Positions 47,536 to 57,913 are shown, counted from the stretch's first letter. The stretch: 64,000 bases of DNA from Flavobacterium flavigenum (GCF_027111255.2 NZ_CP114285.2:62001-126000); one strand, 5' to 3'. Notes: a model not told the origin generated them from the sequence alone. Program-made: numbers and translations.

Positions 47536-49221
47536 ATGAAGAAACAAAATATTTTTGCAATTGCTCTTTGCTTCTGTTTTATGATACTAACTTTTTCGCA
47601 GGAAAAAAAAGAAATCACAGCTAATGAGAAATACAAACAATTCGGGCTTGTTTGGGGGTTAATGAAATATCATCATTCTGAAGTGAGTAAAGGAAATTAC
47701 AATTGGGATCAGATATTTGTTGAAAATGCGGATAAACTTGAAGACGTTGATACTCAAGAAAAACTCAATGAATTTTTAATAAATTTTGTTCTTTCAATAA
47801 AAGCCAGTAAAATAAAAATTGCTAATGATACAGATAATTTATTCGAAAAGAATGTGGATTATGATTGGATAGAACAGTATTCAGCCAATGACAAGCTTTA
47901 TAATTATTTAAAGCAATTAAAAGAAAATACAATTATCGGTGATTATTATGTAGTGAAGCAAATAAACAGGAAATTGACAGCTCCAAAAGATAGCGGAGAA
48001 TTTAAATCATTTGATTATAAAATTAAAAGTCACAGACTACTTGAATTATTTAGCTATTGGAATGTTATCCAGTATCATTATGTGAATAAATATTTGATTG
48101 ATACCAATTGGGTAAGTCAGTTGGATTATTTTGTTGATGGCTTCATAAACAGTAATTCTAATCTTGAATATGAAGTACAAAAAACTAAATTAATAGCTTC
48201 CATAAAAGATTGTCACGCCTATCATCTTTCGAAACTTGTATCTGACTCGCTAATATTTAAATACAAACCGCCATTTAGAGTAAAACTTGTTAATGACACT
48301 TTAGTAGTTACAGGTATTTTTAATAATAAATTAGGTGAAAAAGATGATTTGAAATTAGGTGATTTGATAATCGAAGTCCAAGATCAAAATATTAAGTCAG
48401 TCCTCAACAAAAAAGTAGGCTCCATGCTTTCTTTTTCAAATGATTCTTATTTGAAAAGGGCGGCAGGATGGATATTCTATAATAATGAAGATAGTATTAA
48501 AGTTAAAATAAAAAGAAAAGATTCTATCATTGATAAATATATTCATCTTTATAAAGACTTTGAAGTTAAAGATCCTTCCTGGTTAAAAAGCTTTTATGTT
48601 GAAAAAAAATGGCACCTTATTGATAATAAAATTGGCTACATAAATTTGAAGGAAATTACTAAAAATGAATTAAAAGAAGCATTTGAAGAATTTTCAAACA
48701 CAGATGGAATTGTAATTGATTTAAGAAATGCTCCAAAATATATTTCAGAAGCCGATATTCCAAAATATACTTATCCTGAAAAAAGAAAATTTATAAAAGT
48801 TCTTTTCCCTATACCAGATAGGCCTTCATTGGCGAAATTCGATACCCCTTTGATTAGTTATATTCTCGATCCCTTTGAAAGTGGTAGTAAAAACTTAAAA
48901 TACTACAACAAAAGAATTGTTTTATTAGTTAATGGTTCAACTCAAAGTAGAATGGAGTTTATTGGGATGGCTATTCAAGCATCTCCTAATTGCCTGACTA
49001 TTGGCGAAAGCACTGCCGGTTCTGTTATGAATATTGCTACTTTCACTATGCCTGATGGGACACAAACTAATTTCACAAGCTTAGGCGCATTTTATCCAGA
49101 TGGAACTGAAGTGCAAAAAAAAGGCTTAAAAATAGATTTCCCCATAAAAGAAAACACTTCAAATTTCATACATGATCAATATATAATTGAAGCAATTAAA
49201 CAAATAAGATTTAAAAATTAG
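47536..49221 (+). CDS. S41-family (tail-specific protease-like) peptidase
   Basis: 561 residues from ATG 47536, chosen because a signal peptide starts there (NIFAIALCFCFMILTFSQ); the frame is open upstream to 47413, overlapping the GH43 end, but that part is not signal-like. An N-terminal helical region (about 25-200), a PDZ-like domain (about 245-330, LVVTGIFNNKLGEKDDLKLG), and an S41 catalytic domain (about 365-545) with IGYINLKEI, a putative nucleophile Ser471 in NGSTQSRMEF, and IGESTAGSVMN. The residues after the serine (RME rather than the usual AxE) are atypical. Role in a glycan locus is unknown; it might trim AGP protein cores or be a passenger. Base composition looks more AT-rich than its neighbours. 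Confidence 0.8.
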   Translation: MKKQNIFAIALCFCFMILTFSQEKKEITANEKYKQFGLVWGLMKYHHSEVSKGNYNWDQIFVENADKLEDVDTQEKLNEFLINFVLSIKASKIKIANDTDNLFEKNVDYDWIEQYSANDKLYNYLKQLKENTIIGDYYVVKQINRKLTAPKDSGEFKSFDYKIKSHRLLELFSYWNVIQYHYVNKYLIDTNWVSQLDYFVDGFINSNSNLEYEVQKTKLIASIKDCHAYHLSKLVSDSLIFKYKPPFRVKLVNDTLVVTGIFNNKLGEKDDLKLGDLIIEVQDQNIKSVLNKKVGSMLSFSNDSYLKRAAGWIFYNNEDSIKVKIKRKDSIIDKYIHLYKDFEVKDPSWLKSFYVEKKWHLIDNKIGYINLKEITKNELKEAFEEFSNTDGIVIDLRNAPKYISEADIPKYTYPEKRKFIKVLFPIPDRPSLAKFDTPLISYILDPFESGSKNLKYYNKRIVLLVNGSTQSRMEFIGMAIQASPNCLTIGESTAGSVMNIATFTMPDGTQTNFTSLGAFYPDGTEVQKKGLKIDFPIKENTSNFIHDQYIIEAIKQIRFKN

Positions 49222-49240
49222 AGTAAAGGATAATAATTTT

Positions 49241-49267
49241 AAAGTGTTGTTTTTACACTTTTTATTT
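49241..49267 (+). terminator. Terminator of the S41 peptidase gene
   Basis: AAAGTGT (49241-49247), loop TGTTTTT, ACACTTT (49255-49261), then TTATTTG. It lies 20 nt past the stop and cuts the peptidase transcript from the GH2-GH78-GH154 operon. Confidence 0.7.
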
Positions 49268-49342
49268 GATAACTTGCTTTTCCAACTATAAATATAAGTG
49301 TTTATAGCTTGAACTAGCGTATCTAATCAAAACCAAATCATA

Positions 49343-51772
49343 ATGACAAAAACTAAAAGAATAATTAGGGCAATAGTTTTAGTTTATTTACTTCTAATAA
49401 GCTGTATAACAGAAATTACAGCGCAAAACAATACTATACAGCGCAAACAATTATTTAATTCAGATTGGAAATTTGCGCTGGGAGATGCTTCTGAAAACAG
49501 TCAGACAAATTTTGATGACAGCAACTGGAGAAAATTAAATCTGCCACACGACTGGAGTATTGAAGGTAAATCAGAAAAAAATAATCCAAGTGAGGGAGAC
49601 GGTGGTTTCTATCCAATGGGAACAGGCTGGTACAGAAAATTATTTTCGGTGCCTGCAGCCTGGAAAAATCAAAAAATTACTATTTATTTTGAAGGCGTTT
49701 ATATGAATGCTGAGGTTTTCATCAATGGTAAATCAATAGGTTTTCAGCCTTATGGTTATACTTCTTTTGAATTCGATCTTACCCCTCATTTAAATTACGG
49801 CCAGCAAAACACAATTGCCGTTAAAGTTGATAATTCCCAGCAAAAAAACTCCAGATGGTACAGTGGTTCCGGTATTTACCGAAATGTATGGCTGATGCTA
49901 AGAAACCCGGTTCATGTGAAAAACTGGGGTGTTGCGGTTTCTACCTTAGAAGTCAAAAATAACAAGGCTGTTGTTCAGGTTAAAACGGTTATTAAAAATG
50001 AAACCTCAATTTCACAAGATCTTATGCTTTCAACAGTTATGAAGTTTGGAAAAGATAAAAATCCTGCCATTTCTGAAAGCAAAATTTCAGTACTGCCAAA
50101 TGAAGAAAAAGAGATTACACAAATATTAAAAATAGACAATCCAAAATTATGGTCGATTGAAGTCCCTAACCTTTATGAAGTGAAATCTGTAGTTAAAACA
50201 GCTTCAAAAATATTTGATATCACGACTACTGATTTCGGAATCAGAACTATTGCTTTTAGTGCTGAAAACGGATTTTCATTAAATGGAAAAAGCACAAAGT
50301 TAAACGGAGGCTGCGTACATCATGACAATGGCGCACTTGGTGCAGCTGCCTATGATCGTGCCGAAGAAAGAAAAGTAGAATTACTCAAAGCCGCCGGATT
50401 TAATGCAGTCAGAACTTCACACAATCCGCCTTCCGAAACTTTCTTGAACGCTTGCGACCGATTAGGAATGCTTGTCATTGACGAAATTTTCGATGGCTGG
50501 AAAGAAAAGAAAAATACTTATGATTATGCCAGTCTTTTTGACAAATGGTGGAGACATGATGTGGAATCCATGGTGTTGAGAGATCGCAATCATCCTTCGA
50601 TCATCATGTGGAGTACAGGCAATGAAATTATTGAAAGAACTAAACCAGAAGCCGTTGAAACAGCAAAAATGCTGGCAAATGCTGTCAAAAATCTAGATTC
50701 ATCACGTCCGGTAACATCAGCCATGACTACCTGGGATCAGGGCTGGGATATTTTTGACCCTTTGATGGCTGCCCACGATGTTGCAGGATACAATTATCAG
50801 CTGCATCATGCCGAAGAAGACCATAAAAGAGTACCTTCACGTATTATTGTACAAACCGAATCGTATCCTAAAGATGCCTTTGCTAATTGGGATTTAGTTA
50901 AGAAGCACAATTATATCCTGGGCGATTTTGTATGGACCGCAATGGATTACATAGGTGAGTCGGGTATTGGCCGTTATGTGTATCCGGGAGAGCCTGAAGG
51001 AGAACACTGGACCGGGAATTTATACCCGTGGCATGGTGCTTATTGCGGAGACATTGATTTAATAGGCTGGCGAAAACCTATCTCGCATTACAGAAGCATG
51101 CTGTACAACGATAATGAAAAAATATACATGGCTGTTAAAGAGCCAAATCCTGAAAGCGGACCGATAAAACTGACATCATGGGCAGTCTGGCCAACCTGGG
51201 AAAGCTGGACATGGCCTAATCAGGAAGGAAAAAATATTGAAGTTGAAGTCTATTCAAAATATCCAAAAGTAAGATTGTACCTGAACGGAAAAAGTCTTGG
51301 CGAAAAAGAAACGGGCAAAACACAGGAATTCAAAGCAACGTTTGCGATTCCGTATCAAAAGGGAGAATTAAAGGCTGTGGGTTTAGAAAACGGTAAAGAA
51401 GTTGAGTCTGTTTCATTGAAAACAGCCACTCAGCCAACTAAAATTAAACTGACAGCTGACCGGAAAACTATAAAAGCTGATGGACAGGATTTAGTGTATG
51501 TGACTGTTGAAATCACGGATGAAAAAGATATTTTAAATCCAAACGCAGAAAATCAGCTTACATTTAAAGTTTCAGGCTCCGGAACGATTGCAGGAGTTGA
51601 TAATGCTAATTTAAAAGATACTGATCTTTATGTTGCGAATATCAGAAAAGCATGGAATGGCCGTGCTTTGGTAATTATTAAAAATAATGGAGAATCAGGC
51701 ACTGTTAATCTTGAAGTTACTGCTCCCGGATTAAAGAAAAATACAATTAAAATAGAGGCTGTAAAAAGATGA
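49343..51772 (+). CDS. GH2 beta-galactosidase/beta-glucuronidase-type enzyme with DUF4982
   Basis: 809 residues with signal peptide (about 1-28, ending EITAQ). Sugar-binding domain (about 35-200, LPHDWSIEGKSEKNNP, GGFYPMGTGWYRK), Ig-like domain (about 205-305), TIM barrel (about 310-610) with acid/base Glu428 (WSTGNEIIE) and nucleophile Glu506 (IVQTESYPK), a DUF4982 domain (about 625-690, VRLYLNGKSLGEKETG) and an Ig-like C-terminal domain (about 700-805, ADRKTIKADGQDLVYVTVEI). This architecture is common among Bacteroidota beta-galactosidases of plant-glycan loci and differs from the LacZ-type GH2 at 26888. First gene of a coupled operon: its stop overlaps the GH78 start (ATGA). Confidence 0.93.
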   Translation: MTKTKRIIRAIVLVYLLLISCITEITAQNNTIQRKQLFNSDWKFALGDASENSQTNFDDSNWRKLNLPHDWSIEGKSEKNNPSEGDGGFYPMGTGWYRKLFSVPAAWKNQKITIYFEGVYMNAEVFINGKSIGFQPYGYTSFEFDLTPHLNYGQQNTIAVKVDNSQQKNSRWYSGSGIYRNVWLMLRNPVHVKNWGVAVSTLEVKNNKAVVQVKTVIKNETSISQDLMLSTVMKFGKDKNPAISESKISVLPNEEKEITQILKIDNPKLWSIEVPNLYEVKSVVKTASKIFDITTTDFGIRTIAFSAENGFSLNGKSTKLNGGCVHHDNGALGAAAYDRAEERKVELLKAAGFNAVRTSHNPPSETFLNACDRLGMLVIDEIFDGWKEKKNTYDYASLFDKWWRHDVESMVLRDRNHPSIIMWSTGNEIIERTKPEAVETAKMLANAVKNLDSSRPVTSAMTTWDQGWDIFDPLMAAHDVAGYNYQLHHAEEDHKRVPSRIIVQTESYPKDAFANWDLVKKHNYILGDFVWTAMDYIGESGIGRYVYPGEPEGEHWTGNLYPWHGAYCGDIDLIGWRKPISHYRSMLYNDNEKIYMAVKEPNPESGPIKLTSWAVWPTWESWTWPNQEGKNIEVEVYSKYPKVRLYLNGKSLGEKETGKTQEFKATFAIPYQKGELKAVGLENGKEVESVSLKTATQPTKIKLTADRKTIKADGQDLVYVTVEITDEKDILNPNAENQLTFKVSGSGTIAGVDNANLKDTDLYVANIRKAWNGRALVIIKNNGESGTVNLEVTAPGLKKNTIKIEAVKR

Positions 51773-54700
51773 ATCAAATAAAAATACTACTGCTTTTCGT
51801 CGCTATTTTTAGTTTGTCCTTATTCTCTCAGCAAAAAGAAAATAAAGCATTACTAAAAATTACCAACCTTAAAGTAGAAAATGCAGTAACTCCTCTTGGT
51901 CTTGATGTATCTCAGCCAGTCTTTAGCTGGCAAATGGTAACCGTTGATAAAAACAAAGGTTATAATCAAGCTGCTTATCAAATTATTGTAAAAAATAATC
52001 TGGGGATTGATGTTTGGAATACAGGAAAAATTGAAAGTGGAATCTCTATCAATATTAAATACAAGGGTGAACAATTTAAGCCTGCGACTTTATACAACTG
52101 GACAGTACATGTTTGGGATCAGAAAGGTAAAAAGTACGCTGCAGAGTCATGGTTTGAAACCGGTTTACTTAATCATAAAATGGCTACAAATGCCGATTCA
52201 GATAGGGAAACAACTGCCTGGTCCGGAGCAAAATGGATTGGCGGTAGTCCCGATGATATGGTTTTGTACTCCCAATATCTTCCTGTTTTTTGTATCAATG
52301 GTACAATTCAGCTGGATGAAAAATCAAAATCAACAAAAGCATCTTTAGTTTATGGTGCGAATGATCAGCGTTTAATGGATAAAAACAAAAACCTGCTTAA
52401 ACTGGAAAATAAGAAGGGTGAGAGTTATATCCAGATCGAATTGAATACAAAACCTTTGGATTCAGATGCACAGGCTATGTTGAATATTTATCGGGTAGGG
52501 TATCATCCAAATGATAAAAAAGAAATCCCTTTTAAAAGTTTTGCTATTCCGAACATACTAATTAATAAGGAAAACAAGTACAATCCTCATACTGTAAATA
52601 TAAAAAGCTGTCTGGGAGTTACTAAAATTTATATTGATGGGGATTCAAAAGAAAATCTGATCGCTGATATTAATCTCAATCCATTAGGAGCCGGAGGTGA
52701 TTTTATCGCTTTTCCTGTCGTAGGCGATATAGGTTTTTTAGTGCCTAAGGGAGAAAAAGCAAAGTTTTCAAAAATTGAAATCAAAAATTACAGAAGCCCT
52801 TCAAATATTATTTTTTCCGATAAAAGCGTTGGTACAGGTATATTTTCGTCATTTAAAGAAGTAATGGTTGAAAATAACTCCTACGTCATTACAGGAGGAA
52901 AAAATGAAGCTTTCGTTCTGGCTGATCCTAGTCGGAATTCTATGCCTATGCTTCGTACCCTATTTAAAATCGATTCTCCTAAAATAAGCAAAGCACGATT
53001 GTATGTCACAGCGCGTGGGATTTATGATGTTTACTTAAACGGAAAAAAAATAGGAAATGATTATTTTAATCCCGGACTCACGCAGTACAATAAAACTCAT
53101 TTGTATCAAACGTATGATGTAATGTCTAATATTCAGGAAGGGAATAATGTATTGGGAGCCATTCTTGGTGAAGGCTGGTGGAGTGGAGGCAGTACGTTTG
53201 TTGGTGAAAACTGGAATTTTTTTGGTGATCGCCAGTCTATACTAGCCAAATTAGTAGTTACCTATGCCGATGGCAGTGAAAAAATCATTACCACTAATCC
53301 GGAGACATGGAACTATTTTAATGATGGACCGGTAAAGTACAGCAGTTTTTTTCAGGGCGAAGTTTATGATGCAGCAAAAGAAAAAGCAGTTGAAAGCTGG
53401 AGTACAGCTTCGTATGACGCTTCTCGTTGGCATCAGGCAGCAGCCATAGTAACTGATGGTTTTGTAAGTTCAGAAGGAACGGCTAATTTACCCAACTTTA
53501 ATAATTTTTCGGATGCTCAGTTAATGGGGCAATTTGGATCTACGGTTAAGGCAATAAATGAATTAACAGCTCAATCTGTTAAAGAAGTTCGTCCCGGTGT
53601 ATTTGTTTACGATATGGGACAAAATATGGTTGGTGTGCCCAATATTACCCTGAGCAATGTAGAAAAAGGCAAGAAAATCACATTGCGTTATGCCGAAGTT
53701 TTATATCCGGATTTACCGGAATACAAAGGCAATGAAGATTTACTGATGCTTGAAAATGTTAGGGCGGCAATGTCACAGGATCTTTACACAACCAAAGGAG
53801 GTAAAGAAACTGTAACGCCACGATTTACATTTCACGGATATCGTTACATAGAAATAACAGGAATAGAAAAACCGCTGCCATTAACCGCTGTTAAAGGAAC
53901 AGTACTGAGTTCAATACATGAATTGTCTTCTCATTATCAAACCTCAAATTCTTTGGTAAATAAGTTGTGGGAAAATATTACCTGGTCAATGAGAGGGAAT
54001 TTTCTATCAATACCTACTGATTGTCCTCAGCGTAATGAACGTTTGGGATGGAGTGGGGATATTTCGGTTTTTTCAAGGACTGCAGTTCATCTGGCAGATG
54101 TGAAACAATTTCTCAAAAGACATATGTTGGCCATGAGAGATATTCAAAGTGAAGATGGACGTTTTCCAGATGTAGCTCCAATAGGTGTAGGATTTGGAGA
54201 AACATTGTGGGGAAGTGCCGGAATTACTGTTGTCTGGGAAAATTATCTGCAATACGGTGACCTCAGTTTATTAGAAGAGCATTACGAAGCTATGAAAAAC
54301 TACACCAATTATCTGATTGCGGATATTGATCCTAAAACCGGTGTTTTAAAAGAAAATGAAAGAGATACCTGGGGATCATTAGGAGACTGGCTGAGTTTAG
54401 AGGATTCTAAAAATGAAAAAACATTGTTCTGGGAAGCTTATTTTATTTATGATTTGGAAATTATGACGAAGGTTGCCAGCTTATTAGACAAAAAGAAAGA
54501 TCAGCAACACTTTTCAGAATATTACAAGCAAAGAAAGGATTTTTTCAATAACACTTATATCGATAAAACAACAGGAAAAACATCATTTAGAAACAAAATT
54601 GTAGATACGCAAACCTCGTATGTACTGCCTTTTGCTTTTAATGTTCTGAATAAGGAAAATGCTAATCTGGCTTTACAACAGTTTATATCTTCTATAAAAA

Positions 54701-55338
54701 GAGAAAACAAAACCGATCAGGGCGTTGTTTGTCCGCCTTATTCTTTAATGACCGGATTCATTGGCACTGCATGGGTAAATAAAGCACTTTCTGATAATGG
54801 ATATTCGAATGTAGCTTATCAGTTATTACAGCAGACTTCTTATCCGTCATGGCTCTATCCGGTCAGCCAGGGAGCAACTACCATTTGGGAACGGTTAAAT
54901 TCATATACGCATAAAGACGGATTTGGAGGAAATAACCGAATGAATTCTTTTAATCATTATGCCTTTGGAGCCGTAGGTGCATGGATGTATAATTATTCGT
55001 TAGGAATAGTAAGAGAAGATAATTCACCTGGATTTAAGCATTTTATATTACAGCCTGAACCTGATGCTACCGAGCAGATGACCTTTGCAAAAGGTTATTA
55101 CGATTCGATGTATGGACGTATTGAAAGCAGCTGGGAAACGAAAAAAGGCAAATATGAGTTCCGTTTTGTTGTGCCTGCAAATACTACAGCGACACTTTAT
55201 TTACCCGGTTTAAAAGAAAGCGACATAAAAATAACGGGTAAAAAAAGCGGAATCAAATTTTTGAATATAAAAAATAATAAAGCTCTTTTCGAAATAGAAT
55301 CAGGAGAATATTCGTTCGAAACAGTTATTAGAAATTAA
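51769..55338 (+). CDS. GH78 alpha-L-rhamnosidase with large N-terminal insertion
   Basis: 1189 residues, signal peptide about 1-20 (FSLSLFSQQ). N-terminal Ig-like domain (about 28-125), then WSGAKWIGG (about 150-158). An insertion of roughly 235 residues with a beta-sandwich look (about 160-385) comes before the usual jelly-roll (LRTLFKI ... GIYDVYLNGKKIGNDYFNPG). Next are the RPGVFVYDMGQNMVG strand domain, the (alpha/alpha)6 barrel with CPQRNERLGWSGD (Glu757 in the general-acid region) and the C-terminal sandwich. The ATG overlaps the GH2 stop codon, so translation is coupled. In AGP, rhamnose caps glucuronic acid, which fits the GH154 encoded next. The inserted domain could be a rhamnose-binding module like CBM67. 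Confidence 0.92.
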   Translation: MNQIKILLLFVAIFSLSLFSQQKENKALLKITNLKVENAVTPLGLDVSQPVFSWQMVTVDKNKGYNQAAYQIIVKNNLGIDVWNTGKIESGISINIKYKGEQFKPATLYNWTVHVWDQKGKKYAAESWFETGLLNHKMATNADSDRETTAWSGAKWIGGSPDDMVLYSQYLPVFCINGTIQLDEKSKSTKASLVYGANDQRLMDKNKNLLKLENKKGESYIQIELNTKPLDSDAQAMLNIYRVGYHPNDKKEIPFKSFAIPNILINKENKYNPHTVNIKSCLGVTKIYIDGDSKENLIADINLNPLGAGGDFIAFPVVGDIGFLVPKGEKAKFSKIEIKNYRSPSNIIFSDKSVGTGIFSSFKEVMVENNSYVITGGKNEAFVLADPSRNSMPMLRTLFKIDSPKISKARLYVTARGIYDVYLNGKKIGNDYFNPGLTQYNKTHLYQTYDVMSNIQEGNNVLGAILGEGWWSGGSTFVGENWNFFGDRQSILAKLVVTYADGSEKIITTNPETWNYFNDGPVKYSSFFQGEVYDAAKEKAVESWSTASYDASRWHQAAAIVTDGFVSSEGTANLPNFNNFSDAQLMGQFGSTVKAINELTAQSVKEVRPGVFVYDMGQNMVGVPNITLSNVEKGKKITLRYAEVLYPDLPEYKGNEDLLMLENVRAAMSQDLYTTKGGKETVTPRFTFHGYRYIEITGIEKPLPLTAVKGTVLSSIHELSSHYQTSNSLVNKLWENITWSMRGNFLSIPTDCPQRNERLGWSGDISVFSRTAVHLADVKQFLKRHMLAMRDIQSEDGRFPDVAPIGVGFGETLWGSAGITVVWENYLQYGDLSLLEEHYEAMKNYTNYLIADIDPKTGVLKENERDTWGSLGDWLSLEDSKNEKTLFWEAYFIYDLEIMTKVASLLDKKKDQQHFSEYYKQRKDFFNNTYIDKTTGKTSFRNKIVDTQTSYVLPFAFNVLNKENANLALQQFISSIKRENKTDQGVVCPPYSLMTGFIGTAWVNKALSDNGYSNVAYQLLQQTSYPSWLYPVSQGATTIWERLNSYTHKDGFGGNNRMNSFNHYAFGAVGAWMYNYSLGIVREDNSPGFKHFILQPEPDATEQMTFAKGYYDSMYGRIESSWETKKGKYEFRFVVPANTTATLYLPGLKESDIKITGKKSGIKFLNIKNNKALFEIESGEYSFETVIRN

Positions 55339-55339
55339 A

Positions 55340-57379
55340 ATGATCAAGATTAAAAATCCTTACAAGATGAATAAATTTAGAATATTGTTTTTAGCAGCTA
55401 TTTCCAGTATTTCTTTGTCTGCACAGCAAAAAGAGAATAAGGCAAATGTTTTTGAGCTACAAAATCCAGATTACAAAATTAGTCCGCAAACCGGAATGAC
55501 AAAACAGCACTGGAAAGATGCAGCCCTTTATTTGCTGGAAGGAGCTTTCAGTTATATTCATAAACTGGATGACCCAATGCAATTCCCAAAGCAGGAAGGA
55601 AAAAGTTACCCATCAAATCCAAATCAGGTTCCTACAGAAAAACTGGAAGGCCTTTGCAGAACCTTATTTATTGCTTCACCTTTGTTAAAGGAAAATCCGG
55701 ATTTGGTCATCAACAACATAAAAGTTGCTGATTATTACAGATATCAAATAGCTAAATTAGCAGACCCACAGAGTCCGACTTACATTGAACCGCGTGCTAA
55801 AAATGCCGGACCAAATCAAAAGCTGGTTGAATTTGGCGCTTTGTCACTTTCGCTTCTGACCAATGCTGACGTTTTATGGAAACCGCTTCCTCAAAATCAA
55901 AAAGACGATCTGGCCAAAATCATGATCAGCTACGGTGACGGACCAACGGTAGATTCTAACTGGAAGTTCTTCAATATTTTTGTACTGAGTTTTTTTAAAG
56001 AACAAGGCTATACCGTCAATGAAAAATTATTGGTCGAATATTTAGAAAAATCATTGAAACATTATCGTGGCAATGGCTGGTACAACGACAGTCCCGCATT
56101 TGATTATTACAGTATGTGGGCTTTTCAGATGTACGGCAATATCTGGTCGGAGTTTTTCGGAAAGAAATACTATCCTGAAATTGCGGCTAAGTTCATGTCA
56201 AACTTTAGCGATTTAAAAAATAATTATCCTTATTTGTTTAGCAAAGATGGCGAAATGATTATGTGGGGAAGAAGCATCAGTTACAGAATTGGGGCTGTAG
56301 TGCCTTTTCCGTTAATGGGATTTCAAAATGACCCTGATATCAATTACGGTTGGATGCGCAGGATTGCATCTGGCGTAATCAAACAATTTTTGACACATCC
56401 GGATTTTATGAAGGATAACGTGCCTACACTTGGATTTTATGGTGAATTCGAACCGGCTGTTCAAAATTACAGCTGTCGCGGAAGCGTGTACTGGATGGGG
56501 AAAATCTTTATGGGTTTACTGGTTCCCGATAACAATACGTTTTGGACCGCGAAAGAAAACAACGGCGATTGGGATACGACATTCAAAAAAGATGAAGTTT
56601 ACAATAAATATCAGGGAGATTCACAAATCCTGATTACAGATTATCCTAATATTGGCGCTTCAGAAGTAAGGGCGTGGTGTCATGAAAAGGTAAAAGACGA
56701 CTGGCAGAAATTCAGATCTACAGAAAACTATAACAGACTTTCCTATAACAGCGCTTTTCTGTGGCAGGCAGATGGACAAAATGGGGAAGTTGCTATGAAT
56801 TATGTTGTTAAAAACAATAAAGAACAATGGGAAGCCTTTAGATTATTCACTTTTAAAAAGTTTGAAAATGGTATTTATTACCGAAATGTAGTTTTAGAAA
56901 CCGATGAAAATATAAAATTCAGTTTAGCAGATATTCCTTTGGCTAACGGAATTTTAAGAGTTGATAAAAATAACAGTGACAAAGCTGTTTCAATGCGTTT
57001 GGGACATTATGCATTGCCAAAACTAGACAAAGAAATAGTGACAACTAAAAAAAATATAGCAGGACATGAAGTTACCATCATAGACAACGGAAAATACCAA
57101 CTGGCTATGATTCCGCTTTTAGGATGGGACAAAACCGAAGTTGTAAAAGCAAAAGGATTACATCCCCAAAGCAATGAAAGCGCTGTAATAAATGTTTTGA
57201 GTGATACAAAATCAAATAAAACAAAAATTTACGCAACTCTTATGCTCTGGAAGAAATCAGGCGAGAATTGGAAGAAAGAAGAATTACTTCCAGTAAAAAT
57301 TGTGGATCAGGAGAATGATGTAGTTACGATTCAATTTATTAATGACGGCTCCAAAAAGTTAATTGATTTTGATAAGTGA
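55340..57379 (+). CDS. GH154 (formerly DUF2264) beta-glucuronidase-like protein
   Basis: 679 residues from ATG 55340, only 1 nt after the GH78 stop codon; ATG 55367 (MNKFRILFLAAISSISLSAQ) gives a tidier signal peptide and may be the true start. The N-terminal ~400 residues are the helical DUF2264 domain: YLLEGAFSYIHKLDDPMQFP, NWKFFNIFVLSFFKEQGY, NGWYNDSPAFDYYSMWAFQM, MIMWGRSISYRIGA and NYSCRGSVYWMGKIF. A beta-sandwich C-terminus follows (about 440-679). Family GH154 was founded on a Bacteroides exo-beta-glucuronidase acting on arabinogalactan, so this is the step after rhamnose removal by GH78. Last gene of locus B. Confidence 0.88.
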   Translation: MIKIKNPYKMNKFRILFLAAISSISLSAQQKENKANVFELQNPDYKISPQTGMTKQHWKDAALYLLEGAFSYIHKLDDPMQFPKQEGKSYPSNPNQVPTEKLEGLCRTLFIASPLLKENPDLVINNIKVADYYRYQIAKLADPQSPTYIEPRAKNAGPNQKLVEFGALSLSLLTNADVLWKPLPQNQKDDLAKIMISYGDGPTVDSNWKFFNIFVLSFFKEQGYTVNEKLLVEYLEKSLKHYRGNGWYNDSPAFDYYSMWAFQMYGNIWSEFFGKKYYPEIAAKFMSNFSDLKNNYPYLFSKDGEMIMWGRSISYRIGAVVPFPLMGFQNDPDINYGWMRRIASGVIKQFLTHPDFMKDNVPTLGFYGEFEPAVQNYSCRGSVYWMGKIFMGLLVPDNNTFWTAKENNGDWDTTFKKDEVYNKYQGDSQILITDYPNIGASEVRAWCHEKVKDDWQKFRSTENYNRLSYNSAFLWQADGQNGEVAMNYVVKNNKEQWEAFRLFTFKKFENGIYYRNVVLETDENIKFSLADIPLANGILRVDKNNSDKAVSMRLGHYALPKLDKEIVTTKKNIAGHEVTIIDNGKYQLAMIPLLGWDKTEVVKAKGLHPQSNESAVINVLSDTKSNKTKIYATLMLWKKSGENWKKEELLPVKIVDQENDVVTIQFINDGSKKLIDFDK

Positions 57380-57433
57380 TAAATTATCCATTTGATACAA
57401 TCAAAGTTTGCTTTCATTAATTTTATTAGAATG

Positions 57434-57874
57434 TTATTCTTCAGAAATTTTTGAGAAATGTTTTGTCATAATTTCTTGCAGCATAGATGAATTCAGGGTT
57501 TTTTGTCTGTAATCTGCGATTTCTTTTATGCTGTCTGCTTTAGCTTTGTCTGCCGGATTGAAAGAGCTGGTAAGCATTATGATATTAATTTTTTTCTTCT
57601 GTTCATCTGGCACAAGATTTTTATAAGCATTAATAAATTCCCAACCATCCATAACAGGCATATTAATATCCAGAAAAATTAACCCGGGCTTAGGACTGAC
57701 TGCTTCCGAAGATTTGAACTTTCCTTTGTTGCATAAGTAATCAATGGCTTCTTTTCCGTTTAATGCTATTTGAATATGCATAGTTATACCAGCTTTCTCG
57801 ACAATTTTTTTATTGATAAAGTTTGTGGCAAAGTCATCATCTATCAATAATACACAGTTTAATTTCTTCTCCAT
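57434..57874 (-). CDS. CheY-like single-domain response regulator
   Basis: 146 residues, one receiver domain and nothing else. The acidic pocket (LLIDDD, 9-14), phospho-acceptor Asp69 in IFLDINMPVMDG, Thr in MLTSS and a late Lys are present. It starts 39 nt past the kinase gene stop on the same strand, so it is the likely partner of the six-PAS kinase. With no output domain it may pass phosphate on, or act by protein binding, as Rcp1-type receivers do for PAS/phytochrome-like kinases. Confidence 0.93.
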   Translation of the reverse strand: MEKKLNCVLLIDDDFATNFINKKIVEKAGITMHIQIALNGKEAIDYLCNKGKFKSSEAVSPKPGLIFLDINMPVMDGWEFINAYKNLVPDEQKKKINIIMLTSSFNPADKAKADSIKEIADYRQKTLNSSMLQEIMTKHFSKISEE

Positions 57875-57913
57875 ATTGTAATAACTAAATTGTTCTCAAC
57901 TCTGCTATGTTTT

